A stretch of DNA of 64,000 nt, from the NCBI GenBank assembly GCA_029207755.1, contig JARCOQ010000005.1:57659449-57723448 (forward strand), read 5' to 3'. Made by a program: the position numbers and the translations under genes. Shown piece after piece: positions 10,901 through 22,270 of this stretch. The notes below the pieces were generated by a model. The model worked only from the letters and a program-made list of their open reading frames with translations. It had not been told where the DNA came from and ran no database searches. Source of the DNA: Chamaea fasciata (lineage: Eukaryota > Chordata > Aves > Passeriformes > Sylviidae). Positions within the stretch are counted from its first letter, which is position 1, and the number at the start of each line of letters is the position of its first letter.

Positions 10901-13900
10901 CCTGGATTATCTAATTCAGGCCACCTTTAGCATTTATTCAAGTGCTTCACAGATTACTTGAAAACCCAAAGAAGTAATTTGCTAGCTAATACATGCAAGG
11001 AACAATTTCGCTTAACAAACTTGAAGTGTAAACAATCCACGTGCTCACAGTTCCTAGTAAGAAACCCATGAGTGATTGCAGGTCAGGCAGTGGGCAGGGC
11101 AGGGGCACCAAGCCTTCATATTGTTATTTTTCTGTATTATGGCTCCCTGTTTTTTCTTTCATGGTTTTACACACCAGGTCTCCATGTTGGTGTTTATCCT
11201 CTTAGACCCACAAGCTGCTGTGAGTTTATAGCTTTAGCTTCTTTACTTTAGCTTCATTACTTTTACTCTGTGTGCTTTCCTAGATCCCGTTCTCGCAATG
11301 AAACCTTGCTCTGAAAGTTCTCCCCAGATTTTGTAGCTGGGCTGCATTGGAGCTAAGCCTGGGGCCACAGAGAGCTGCACACCTTGTCAGAGGAATGCAG
11401 GGGAAGGGTTTACAGCTAAAATGTGTTTGTACTGTCTGTGTTTATGTACTTTTAAGCAGAGAGAAGTGCTGTGGTTAATCCCACCCTGAGCTGTTGTTTC
11501 AAGGTCTCTGTAGGTGCAAGATCTCACACTGGTTACATGTGGTTAAAATTGCCAACCTGAGTTGTGCTTCCGCCTCTGATTCAATTTTGCCTTTACCTTT
11601 GAAGCACATGAGTTTTTCCTTTAAACAGTGGGAGTACAAATGGTAACTCTCCTCATTCTCCTTTTGTTGGCAAAGGGGTTTAGCTTCCTGCCCTACAGGG
11701 AAATTTGGATAACTCATTGTCAAGACAACTCTCAGCAAGATCAAGGCCTTGCATGAACAATTGCATTTTCCACAATGAATGCTTTAAAACAAAGCACAAA
11801 CACACCAGGCAGTAGGTGGCAGTTCAGGGTGGTATCTGATGACAGAACATTTCCACAGAAAAAGAACCTGAACTACAATTGCTCTGTTCTGCGAAAATCA
11901 CTAGATATCTTTGCTTCACACCAGTTGGTTTTCATCGTCTCTTCTTCATTATATTGAAATAATTGATGCAAATTAAAAGTAAAAATTAGAAAAAACCAGG
12001 AGGGAAGAGCACAGAAGAAAACATGCCAATGTCTTCTCAACAGATGAAGGGGTTTGAAGGAGCTGAATAGAGCAAAAAGGAGCCCCATGTCATAAATTAT
12101 ATTGGACAGTGATTTGGAACAGAGAGCATGTTTAATCCTGTGAGAGTGTGATAACTTGCATGATGTACAAGTGCCTTACAGACAGAAATTATTGTCACCA
12201 TTTATAATATAAATGACCATATCTGTGTAACAGGGTTCATTACTAGATAATTCTTTATCTGGGCTGAAAAATTAAATTCTATGACAATAGCATCACAATA
12301 GTTCCCTTGGCAATATAGCTGCACAGCTGTTGAACTGAAACAACCCTCTGTGAGGGCAGAGACCTCCAAAATGCAACATATCCTGTGCTCCTCTGCTCAG
12401 CCATGACAGTCACAGACCCAGTGGTCTGTAGAAACCAATGTTTTCTCCTTGTGTATGTGAGAAAATAATTTTTCTCATTCAAAATGTTACAGCTATTGTC
12501 ATATGTGGTTGCACTAGAAATCCACTTTGTAACAAAAACCCTGGATTTTCTGAGCAATACAGCTGCCAGAGGATTCACAAATACTCTGAGCAGAGTGATG
12601 AACTAATATTGGATTTACCTTTAAAAGATAAGATTTTCTGAGAAGCCACTGTCTTTGGTCACTTCAGACTCTGCTGGGAGAGCTGTGAGGAACCTTTGTG
12701 AAGCTGTGCTGACTCTTTCTCACATGAGGCACATAAACCCCATTCTGCTGGCTGAAGCTTTGCCAATTTGTGGATGTCTTTGACCATATTAAGTGGAATT
12801 TGAGAAGAGCTTAAGGAGAATTAGAAATTCTTATTCAGAACCCAGTAGCTTAGCTGCTGGATATTATTCTGAGCTGCTGGTTTTTCTAATGTCAGTTTCA
12901 ATGATTTTCATTTCAGAAGAATCATCTTAATAACACATTGGGAGCAGGAATAATATATGGAACTGTTTGAAGGCTACTGGCTTAATAAATATAATTTCTG
13001 TTCAGCCCATCTATTCTTCTAGATTTCTTTTTTACAGCTTTCTTTCTTTCTTTCTGATAGTCTACCCCATATTTCTTCTGATAAAATTGGAATTCATCAG
13101 ACACGAGTTTTAATTCCTCTTCTAGAGTCAATGCAAAGAGAGAGGTACCTGCAAACACTGACTTGGTGCACCAAGACCATAAAGCTCTGCACAGCTTTGG
13201 AGGGAACTATTAATGAGCAGAATATTTACTTGAATGACTGAAATAACATGAGGCTAAGTCAACCTTTGTTTGTCCTATTGAATGTCTTGCCTAATACCAA
13301 AACATTTGTGACAAATGCAGTACAGTAAGAGCAGAAAGATTTGAGAGTAATCTTTTTTTTTTTTTCCCTTAGAACTGAAGGTCCACATTATGGTAGAAAA
13401 GACAAAGTCATTTCAACATGCACCCAGTGTAGACAAGCAGTCCAGTCAGGAAGTGAAAAATCAGACAGATGAAAGAAAGATGCAAAATTTGCTTGGGAGC
13501 AAGCATATTTGAAATCAGCCATTGAGACACTATTCTGCAAAAATAGTATTGGAACAAACACTACTGTTACCCACTGTAGAAGGAACTCTGACCATGGCAG
13601 GAGTACTGATGAACCTTGCCACTAACTCTCCTAAACAGTAAATGCAATCCAGAGATCCAGGAGCTGATCATGATGCAGATATTGGATCAACTGCTTTTCT
13701 TAGAGAGATTCAAACTTTGAAATGAGCCACTTCCTTATGGCATTGGAAGATATTAAGTAAATAAAACTGGGGTTTATTTTGGCAGCTTTCACGTCTCCTA
13801 CCATGTCCATGCTGAGAACCTTTCCTATCAGAGGAGGCATTTGTTTCCTTGCTCAGACACCCATCAAAACAGCAGATGCACCAAAGCTTTTGCAAATTTC

Positions 13901-14254
13901 CTGAATTTCTGTGTAAACACAGAAGCCTTATGACCAATTTTCTGAGGTTTTGTGACAAAATCCCAATTTTCCTTGTTTGTTAGAATCTCTCATAACTAGT
14001 CTCCTGGTAAAATATCAAGATCCCCCAAAACAAAAGGATCTCATAAATGAAGAAGAAAAGTGTTCAAATTAAAGGAACTTTTTCTATTGCATCTTTAGAT
14101 GGTAAGAAAACTTTTTTTATTCATCTAAGTCACATTTTTTAAATACTCCTGCAGCTTTTAACCAGCATAAAGTGTTGCTCAGAAAGTGTGCTATGGAAAC
14201 AAGAAGGGCATAATCTCTTCCTCCACCTGCTGTCTCTGATCCTGGTACTAAGAT
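4943..14254. other. Long stretch without recognisable genes or young repeats
   Basis: About 9.3 kb of AT-rich single-copy-looking DNA. An A14-G4-T6 simple tract sits at 7898-7921, a (TTTC)4 stretch near 13038 and a T13 run at 13353-13365. A frame on the minus strand at 9399-9827 is open for 142 codons and Cys-rich, but it opens on TTG, resembles no family I know and lacks domain features. A CACGTG E-box occurs at 11039. Nothing else stands out. Confidence 0.55.
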
Positions 14255-15015
14255 CCAGTTTGCAGTTTCTGGCATCACAGGAGCACACTGGGGATTAATG
14301 TTCAGTTTTTTGTTCATGAAAACTCCCAAGTCTTTTCCTTCATGGTTTCTACTTAGCTGTCCAGTCCCCAGTTTACTCTAGTCTAGGTGGTTATTGCAGG
14401 ACTTTTGTTTGTCCTTGTTGAAATTATCGAGAGTCCTGTTCACCCACAACTCCAGGCTATGAAGGCCCCTTGGAATGGCAGCCCTACTATCCAGCATGGC
14501 AGCCGCTCCCCCAGTATGCTCCTGTTTGGCAGCTCACTGGGTGGGTATTTGTTACTGCAGTGGTTAATGAAATTTTAAATAATACCAAGAGGTGCCACTG
14601 GTACCCAGCTGCCAGTTGGACTTTAAAACTTTGACCATCAGCCTTTTAGGCCAGAAAAAAAACCCCAAAACTAGTAGTTTTCCACTATATACTCCATCTA
14701 TCCAAAATATAGTTCTTCAGCTTAGCATCATGGAATACCACACTGACATTCTTCCTGGAGTCAGGGTAAACAACATCTGTTGCTGTGTCTGCTTGTGCAT
14801 GGATCAAGTCATCTCCTCATGGAAAACAAATCAAGTTGATCAGCTGTGCTTTCTATTGCTAAATCCATCCTGGCTGCTCCCAACCACTTCTTGTCTTTCA
14901 TGTGCCTGCAAATAGCTTAGACAAGCATTTACTCCAAAATCTTACCAAAAATTTAGGTTAGATTGACCAGACTGTAGTTCCCCATATTCTCCTTTTTGCC
15001 ATTCCTCTGGCATTT
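14255..15015 (-). mobile_element. Degraded CR1 LINE fragment, reverse-transcriptase region
   Basis: On the minus strand the block follows CR1 ORF2, which encodes the reverse transcriptase used for target-primed insertion. From 15015 downward I can trace the W-x-KG-x-x-x-x-NYRPVSL-type region. The segment for the H-x-x-x-x-x-x-S-Q-x-GF-type motif lies around 14880. Next comes the loop between fingers and palm near 14590-14660. The FNKDKCKVL region lies near 14390-14420, and a KDLGV-like end near 14325-14345. Stops and frameshifts occur throughout, so no product is possible. The active-site aspartates are not readable with confidence. Both ends are truncated. It cannot belong to the CR1 3' end at 15903-16165, because on this strand the 3' end should lie at lower coordinates. 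They are independent insertions. Confidence 0.8.
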
Positions 15016-15902
15016 TTTTATCTCACAGTGAGGATAGATGCCTCAGACTCAGTTAAACACCTTTCCTTTTCTTTTCTACCCTCTTAGATTTGGATAAGAC
15101 TCCCTCTTCATTCAACAGACCTGAACTGATGGTGAGAAAAATGTTCATTCACATGGACCTGGGTTTGTAGCAGTGAGTCTGTGACAACCAGATGACATGG
15201 AAGGCTAAAGTGATAAATAACAGAGGGCTGTTTTGGGATTTGGCCTCTAGTTGTGTGTATTAATTTTAGTGAACCCTTTTGCAGGTACTATTTTAGGGTC
15301 TTGGCTATCTTCCTTAGGTGGAGGATTTTTTTTTCTCTTGTAGCATCCATTATTTTGTTTGATATGAGAAATCTTTGGTTCAGATCTAGGAGTACCCACC
15401 TGTCCTCACATGCTTGTAAAAGGACTGCCTCAAAGTTCCATTGGTGTCTATATACAAAATTAATTCCACGATACCATCTGAATTTCAAAGTATTAAGAAT
15501 TTCAGTGAGCACAGTTGCTCCTATTAAACATGTTTGCACACTCCGGAGATAATTTCATTCAGAGAAATATCTTGTTACACAGGAGATCAGTTAAAGAGAC
15601 TGTGTCTGCTGGAAACTCAATTAGGAAAAAACAGTTTTATCCTACTAAGCTAAGAATGGAGTTTACTTAGACTACCAATGGTAGAACCTGGAGATATTAT
15701 TTAAATCCCTTACATTACTATTTCCTTAAATATTTTATTTTGTCACATCCCATCTGGAAGTTTGCATATAAATAAGTTAAGGAATTCTTTTCATTAAAAT
15801 GATGAATGAAAAAATTTTAAAAAATTTGTTTCTGGTAAACCCTTGTACTTTCCAACATCTTGCTCTGCAGCAAAGGAAAGAGTAGGAATGCAAGATATGA
15901 AA

Positions 15903-16165
15903 TCACAGAACCACAGAATTATTTTGGCTGGAAGAAATTTTAAAGATCACCCAGTTCCGATCCTCTGCCGTGGGCGGGGACACCTTCCACCAGACCAGAT
16001 TGCTCAGAGCCTCATCCAGCCTGGCCTTGGACGCTTCCAGGGATGAGGCACCCACAGCTTCTCTGGGCAACCTCTTCCAGCGCCTCACCACCCTCACAGG
16101 AAAGAAATTCTCACAAATAACTCCTCTCTGTCAGTTTGAAGCCATTCCCCCTTGTCCTGTCACCA
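15903..16165 (-). mobile_element. 5'-truncated CR1 LINE 3' end
   Basis: This is the classic bird CR1 3' region, reverse complemented. The plus strand starts with two degenerate copies of the 8-bp CR1 terminal unit (TCACAGAA, CCACAGAA). It then runs through GATCACCCAGTTCC, GGGGACACCTTCCA, CATCCAGCCTGGCCTTGGA and CCATTCCCCCTTGTCCTGTC. About 263 bp remain of a full element of several kilobases, which is typical of premature stops in reverse transcription. A deletion of roughly 10 bp or more relative to the form I know lies near 16110-16130. It is much better preserved than the neighbouring reverse-transcriptase fossil, so it inserted later. It encodes only the C-terminal fringe of ORF2 and the 3' UTR and is inactive. 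Confidence 0.93.
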
Positions 16166-19100
16166 TATTCATGTATGGTTTGGGACATACTGTGGCAAAG
16201 TTGACAAATTCCATGTCTACTGTGTCACAGTTAGTATCACTCACTTGAATAAATATATTTGGCCTGGATTTCTTTTGAGTTGCAACATGAAAAAATAATA
16301 TTAATATTAAACAATTTGCAGAAGCCTGACTGTCTTCTAGTTCAAACTCAGAGGAGCTGAAAAATGCACTGAAGTGCCATTGATGAGATTTTAATAGATT
16401 TATCTCTGGAGTTACTTCTAATTAAACTGATAATAGTATTTGCTGTCTCTTCCTATTTTAGAAAAGGTGCAACCAGCCAAAAACTATTGTCTCCTATGGA
16501 TACCTAGAGATCTTGTTGAGTCACAGTTTGAAAATAGAGCTTCTGTAATGCTTATGAGATTCTATGTGCAGTTCTAATTGTAACAGCACCTAGAATAACC
16601 AGGGTTCACACAAATGTCTTGATGCAAAGAGCAGCCTAAACAAGACACATCAGCCTTGAACACTTTATATCATATATAAAGTAAATTATACCTTCAGCTG
16701 AAAGTAGGAATGTATTAAAACAGTGTCCAAATTGGAAACATCTCTACTTACTGATTGCTGTAAGAGCAGAGTTTAGCCTTTTCTTCTTGTTTTTATCTAC
16801 ACAGTAGTAGCACCCAGTTACATCAGTGAGGGGTCAGTGCTCTCTTCTACAAAGACAAGTGAGAGGAAGGCCTTATTTTTATGATGTAAGGTGTCATATA
16901 AGTGTCACATGTAAGAATGCCATAGCATCCAGGAGGAGAGAGAAGGGGGTTTTTTGGAATTTGCGTATTATCTTTATGTGATACATTGAGTCCATGTTGG
17001 CCATCTCCAACACAGCTGTAAGATTTCTTCTGGTAGAAGGTCTGGATCTAAACAGAAATTACATTAAACTCCTTATTTGTTAATATGAGGAAAGAGAGGA
17101 AATGGTCTGTGTTTCCATGTCATCTGGTCAGACCTGTAGAGACTCCTATAGGGGTATGAGAATAGAACATAGTTATTGGGATAGTGATGAGACTCTCAGC
17201 TTTGATTGTTGGCAAGCCAGGACTTCATTACTGACTGCAGTCCTTCATTTAGGCATAGTCCCTTGCAAAAGGCATGAAATAGAAAACAAGCAGAAAACTT
17301 TGCAGGGAGAAATAAATCCCTAGACCTGAGGGCTTCCCCCACATAACAACCAAAATAATTCAGCATGAACAACTTTATTAGTAAATATCTTCAGCCAGTT
17401 CCTCACACATCTTCTATTCACCCTTGGACTATTCACAAGGGAAAAATTGTACACACATTAGAAACAAACAGCTCAGAGATCTGGATGAAGAACAGAGCCA
17501 GGAACCTCTCCCAGTGTAGCACCTGTGACCAGGTATCTCCTATTTTAATTAATTGAACTCAACTGTGTTTTCTTGAATTTATGAAGAGAATAAAATCCAT
17601 TGGTTTCAGTTGCTGCTTTAATTGCACCACAGAATCACTGCCGTGGAAACTGTAGGGCACTACCAGAAATACAGTCAGTGACAAAAGCAGCTTTAGGCTC
17701 TTTCCTCAACACTCAAAAGTAGGATTCAGGTCGAAGTCACTTCCCAGTTTAGCTTAGGAAAGATGAATGTCCCCAGTGGAGTGACTGATTTTTTTGAAAC
17801 CAGGCAAAGGAACCCCTAAAGCACAGTGCAAGTTTGTGAGCTCTGTGGTTATGGAAAGCAGTCACAGAGCAAGCATTGCATCCTTCCTGTTTCTCCTGTC
17901 CCTTGCAGTTCTGCTGCCTTTCAAGGTCAGGGATAGACATTTTTGCTGTGCTTTGGGATTCATCATCACCTGTGCTCTTTGGATTTATCATCTTCTTTAC
18001 ATTAGCTCAGTTGACCTCCATAATACCAGAGAAAGGATAATGGGCAGTACCTTTTTTTTGTGATTTATAAAAATATTTTTCTCATACAATTGTTATTTAT
18101 TTTTTCAAATGTAAACATTCCCTTTTACCATTAGAGGGCTGTATTGTTTGTTACTTTTCTATCTGCTGTCTATTGCATTCTTGTTTTTATCAGTCAAAAA
18201 CTACTGGTAATAAGAGCCACAACACAAACAAGTTCTTATCTTCCACCCAATAAGTGGCATGGATCTTGTTTGCCCTCATATCAGGAGTCTGACAGAAAGA
18301 GGTAAATTAGTAACTGCTCCACAAAGTTACTCAGTCTTAGAGGTCTTTTCTGCAGCTGCTCATCAGTGAGGAGATGATTGGCCTCCTTTCCCAAAGGGAA
18401 GCAGATACAGCAGATTTGTATGGTGATATCTGAGAGGGAGATCCCAGAGAGAAAATCTGTCCTCACTGAGGTCAGCAGGAAATTTGCCACTGAACTGGGT
18501 TCAGGATTTCTCTTGCTTCTGTCTAACACATTAAAAGTCATCAAGGAGAACTCCTACCAGTGACTGAGGAGGCTAAGATGAAACATTGCAAGCAATCACA
18601 TCTGTCTGTAACTTCCCAGTTCAGGATTTATTACAGCTTCCTCTGTCACATTTGAAATACTGGCCATCAGTGTCAGATATAGTCACAGGTTGAATGGGGA
18701 AGGGGAATTGCAAGAGTTTGTTCTTTACATCAAGAACAAAGCATACTTTCTCCTTAGGAACTCTTAGGTCCAAGGAGGCCTGCAAAGAATTCATGCAGAA
18801 AGATAGATATGGTTTTGTTTATAAATGAGAATATATACATATTTTTTATGCAAGGTCAGGCTAATTTCGTGAGGGTTTTTTTCAAGGCAATGTCTGTACC
18901 CTTTTTCCGACCATTAGGAATATACAGATGCTCAAACACTGTGATTGAGTTCGCACAGTGGAGTTAGCAGAGACCTTCACTAGTTAGAACCCTCGTATAT
19001 GCATTTAGAAATTAAGGTGAAAAAGACAGCGCTTTCCAAAGTTACCCAAGTAGTGAGTGCAGTGCCAAATTCAACTCTGTAAAACACCTGGTTGGATAAA

Positions 19101-20929
19101 AGACAAAATTATTTGATATTTTCCATTAAAGTGAGCTCACTGGGTTTTCTTTTATGACTTATCTCATGCATCCAGATTAGAAAATGTCAAACCATTAACT
19201 GACTGTTCTTCTAAGCACTCAGTATCAAAACAGCCCTCCACTGTATCACTGGGACATTTTCAAAGGCTCAAATGACATGCAGACACCAACTTTCATTATC
19301 TGCTCTGGAAATTGTTTCAGAGGTTGGGGACATTAGGGACTCTGACGTTAAACATGAGGACAATATTTTATCAAAATACCTTGTTAACCAGGGCACACAG
19401 AGGAAAGATTATCTTAACTTGTCATGAAAAAAGCTGCATTCTCAATTCAACAAATCTTTTAAAGACATGATTGTGTCTCCTGAAATTCAGTACCACAGTT
19501 TAGGAGAACACAGTAGCCATGCAGAGAGAGAAAAAGAGAAATTTCAGAAAAACTAGAATTTCAAATCCTGACATTACAAATAAAAATAAAATTAAAAATT
19601 TTAAAGTACAGTACATTTTAAATAACCAGTAGGACAGTTTAGTTTTAAAAATTCTGTTCTTTTAAAAATTTTAAAAATTCATTTCACATTGTAGTCAGGG
19701 CCCCAAACACACCTCTGCCCCCAACACTTGAGCTGAGAAAGTACCTGTAAATAAAGATGGCATAGTAGATGTATGGATCACCACAAAAGGCTTTGAGAAA
19801 AGTTATTTGTTGTTCTTTCTGCTTCCTAATATTAGACCACACAATAAGAAAAAGAGCTTTCAGAAAAAGAGAAACAAGTTTTATTTACCTCCCTAACATG
19901 TAGATCACAACATGTCTACCATGAGCTGTGGTATTTATTTTTATGCAAACTTGGTACACAAAGCCATGGGTGAGAACAACAGACAAACAAACAAACCAAA
20001 ACCAAATATCAAGGAATGTTCCCATTTTTTTTTTTCCTAAATAAAGATTTATTTCTTAGTTTGCTTTTGACTGACAGAATATCAACATATGGATTAACTC
20101 CCTCTTGTCATTATTGGCAGGGATGTTAGTGTGTCCTTTTAACACTTGTTGTGTCACAATATTGCAGACTGTTTTAAAGAAAATGTTCATGAGCTGTTGG
20201 TGGCAAAAATCTGCTAGGATTCACACACAGAAATTAATGTTGATTAGTTTGTTGTGACAAAGCCCCTAACACCAATATTTCTAAACTACTGTGAAAATTA
20301 CATGAAAAATTTAAAAATAAAGATCATGAATAATGGCATCATCAGTAAAATCCTGGTAAAATTATTCTAATAATTGCATCTACTTTTATTTGTTTACATT
20401 ATACTATGGCCTTCATCTTTGAATTTTAGTCACAGTTTAGGATTCTGGTGTGTCAAATGCTGTAGGTTTGGTGCTGTGAACATATAAATCTGTTTTCTGT
20501 TCAGAAAGATTAGAATTAAACTTTATGACAAAACAGATGGACAGAAACAGATGAGAGGAGTAAAAGAAAATAAGGAGGCAACATTTGTGGGCGTGCTTGG
20601 CTTCTGATCTCAGAATATACCCAAATCCCAGCAGTCCCCACTTTTGTGAGCATCTCTTCAAAGAAGAATGGTTGTTAAGCAGTGGTTTTAAAAGGAATAA
20701 CCAGAGTTCTAGGGAAGGCCGTAAGAAATAAAAGACAGGTTAAGGTGTCTCTGGATGCCCGAATGCATGAAGTTCAGAATTTACCATAGGTGTGGTGAAA
20801 GTTGGCCTCATAGATCACCTGCAGGAGGGAAATGTCTACTTGATACTGCAATAAGACCCGAAGAGCTTGGAAAATTAAAAAAAAAAAAAAAGTACTCTCT
20901 TTGATACAACCCAGAAGGTGAGAGCAATT
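16166..20929. other. AT-rich DNA, no gene recognised
   Basis: Short open frames on both strands have random composition. An AT-only patch at about 19575-19680 repeats the word TTAAAAATTTTAAA. An A15 run lies at 20877-20891. No transposon family is recognised. Confidence 0.55.
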
Positions 20930-22270
20930 GATTGCAGAGTGTGAAAGTCAAAGTGATGGACTAGGAAAATGACCTTAGCAGCAGCCTGCCACATGCACAC
21001 TGGCAGCACAAAAGTGCCTCTGACAGGAGCAGACAACATGATGCCACAGCAACTGAGTTGTGAGATGGCAAAGCTTTAAGGATTTAAAGGAACAATGAAA
21101 CTCTACCTTTGCAGTACTCCCACCACCAGCACTGAAAAAAAAACCTGTCACATTTAAAAATAGGTCTGACATGTCAGTGTTAAAAAGCACTCTAAATTAA
21201 AGATTAAACCTAGATTGCAAACCTGAGAGATAGATCACTTGAATCTGTAATGATATAGAAAAGGGATGTCTCAGAGGTAAAAGACAAAGATGCGTTTGTG
21301 AGGTAAAATATGCCAGGAAGCTCATCTCAGTAGTGAAAGCAGTGAAAAGGGAAGATAAAAAGAGTGCAAGGAAGACAAGCTACATGGTGAGGTCATTGGA
21401 ACAATTAAAGGAGTTGGGCAAAAAGCAGTCAAGAAGCATCTACTTTTAACAGGTAAATGTAATAGTTTTAGAATAGGAAGACAAACGCAATGCAAAAGCA
21501 CTCCCTCTGATCAGGTTCCTCTTGGGAACCTGACAGGACTATTTATGGAATCAGTCAAATGCTGGCTGTAGTGGAGAGATTCTCAAAGACAGTGACGTGG
21601 TGATTGATGGTTGGGGTGAGAAAATCCACTAAATGTGAGGAGAATTGTTAACTGGAGAAGAAAGATAGAAAAGGTGTAGTAAATGTTTTGTGGCATTTAT
21701 TCCTAAGTCTAGAAAAAAGAACAAGGGGAGAAGGCAATGGGGATGAACCAGGATTTGATTCCAGCACAAACTAAATAGGGGCAGGAGAGAAAATATTCAT
21801 ATGAGAGAAAGAAAAATCCTGATGAGTAATTATGTTAACAGAGAAAGGAGAATAAAAGGGAAATCAGGAGGCAGAGTGAATCTATAGAAAGCTAAACTAT
21901 AATGAGTGGAAGGAAAGATAGGTGATGACAGGTCAGTAGTTGCCTCCAGGACCTAAGGTGAGCTACTAGCTGAAGATTTTTAGTAAAAACTACTTAAAGA
22001 GAAATATACCCTAGTGATTGCCAGAAACAAATGTCATGGGGTCACTGCGGATTGACAGCTTTGAGAGTCCTTATGACCAAGGCTCTCTGTGGCAGGACAG
22101 TGGGCAAATATTACAGAGTGCATTTTTGCCTGGAGAACTAGAGAAGTACTCAGTATGATGTGAAAGCCGTGAGTACAGAAGCACTGCAAAGGTCAAAAGT
22201 TAAGTTTAGAAAAACACTGAAAAATCCAGCAGGAAGCCAATATTAAGAGAAAGCACTGGGGAATTGAATA
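20930..22270 (+). other. Purine-rich strand domain of unknown nature
   Basis: For over 1.3 kb the plus strand is strongly enriched in A and G, most clearly at 21640-21920, where words such as GAGAAAGGAG and GGAAGGAAAG dominate and C is scarce. There is no simple period, so it is not a microsatellite, and no long open frame exists. A perfect hairpin lies inside it at 21511-21533. It might be a decayed, unclassified transposon or the trace of long-term transcription asymmetry. I do not recognise a family. Confidence 0.45.
21511..21533. other. Perfect 9-bp inverted repeat (hairpin)
   Basis: TCAGGTTCC and GGAACCTGA are exact reverse complements separated by TCTTG. An RNA from either strand would form a nine-pair stem with a five-base loop. 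No T-run follows to suggest a terminator and no microRNA-length stem extends beyond it. Confidence 0.8.

Noticed and set aside
14255..16165. The two CR1 pieces as one element
   Set aside because: Both are on the minus strand, but the 3' end lies at higher coordinates than the polymerase region, the wrong order for a single insertion, and preservation differs.
21762..21776. TTCCAGCACAAACT word shared with the LTR at 858-1449
   Set aside because: Only about 14 bases match and the flanks do not continue into LTR sequence, so chance is adequate.
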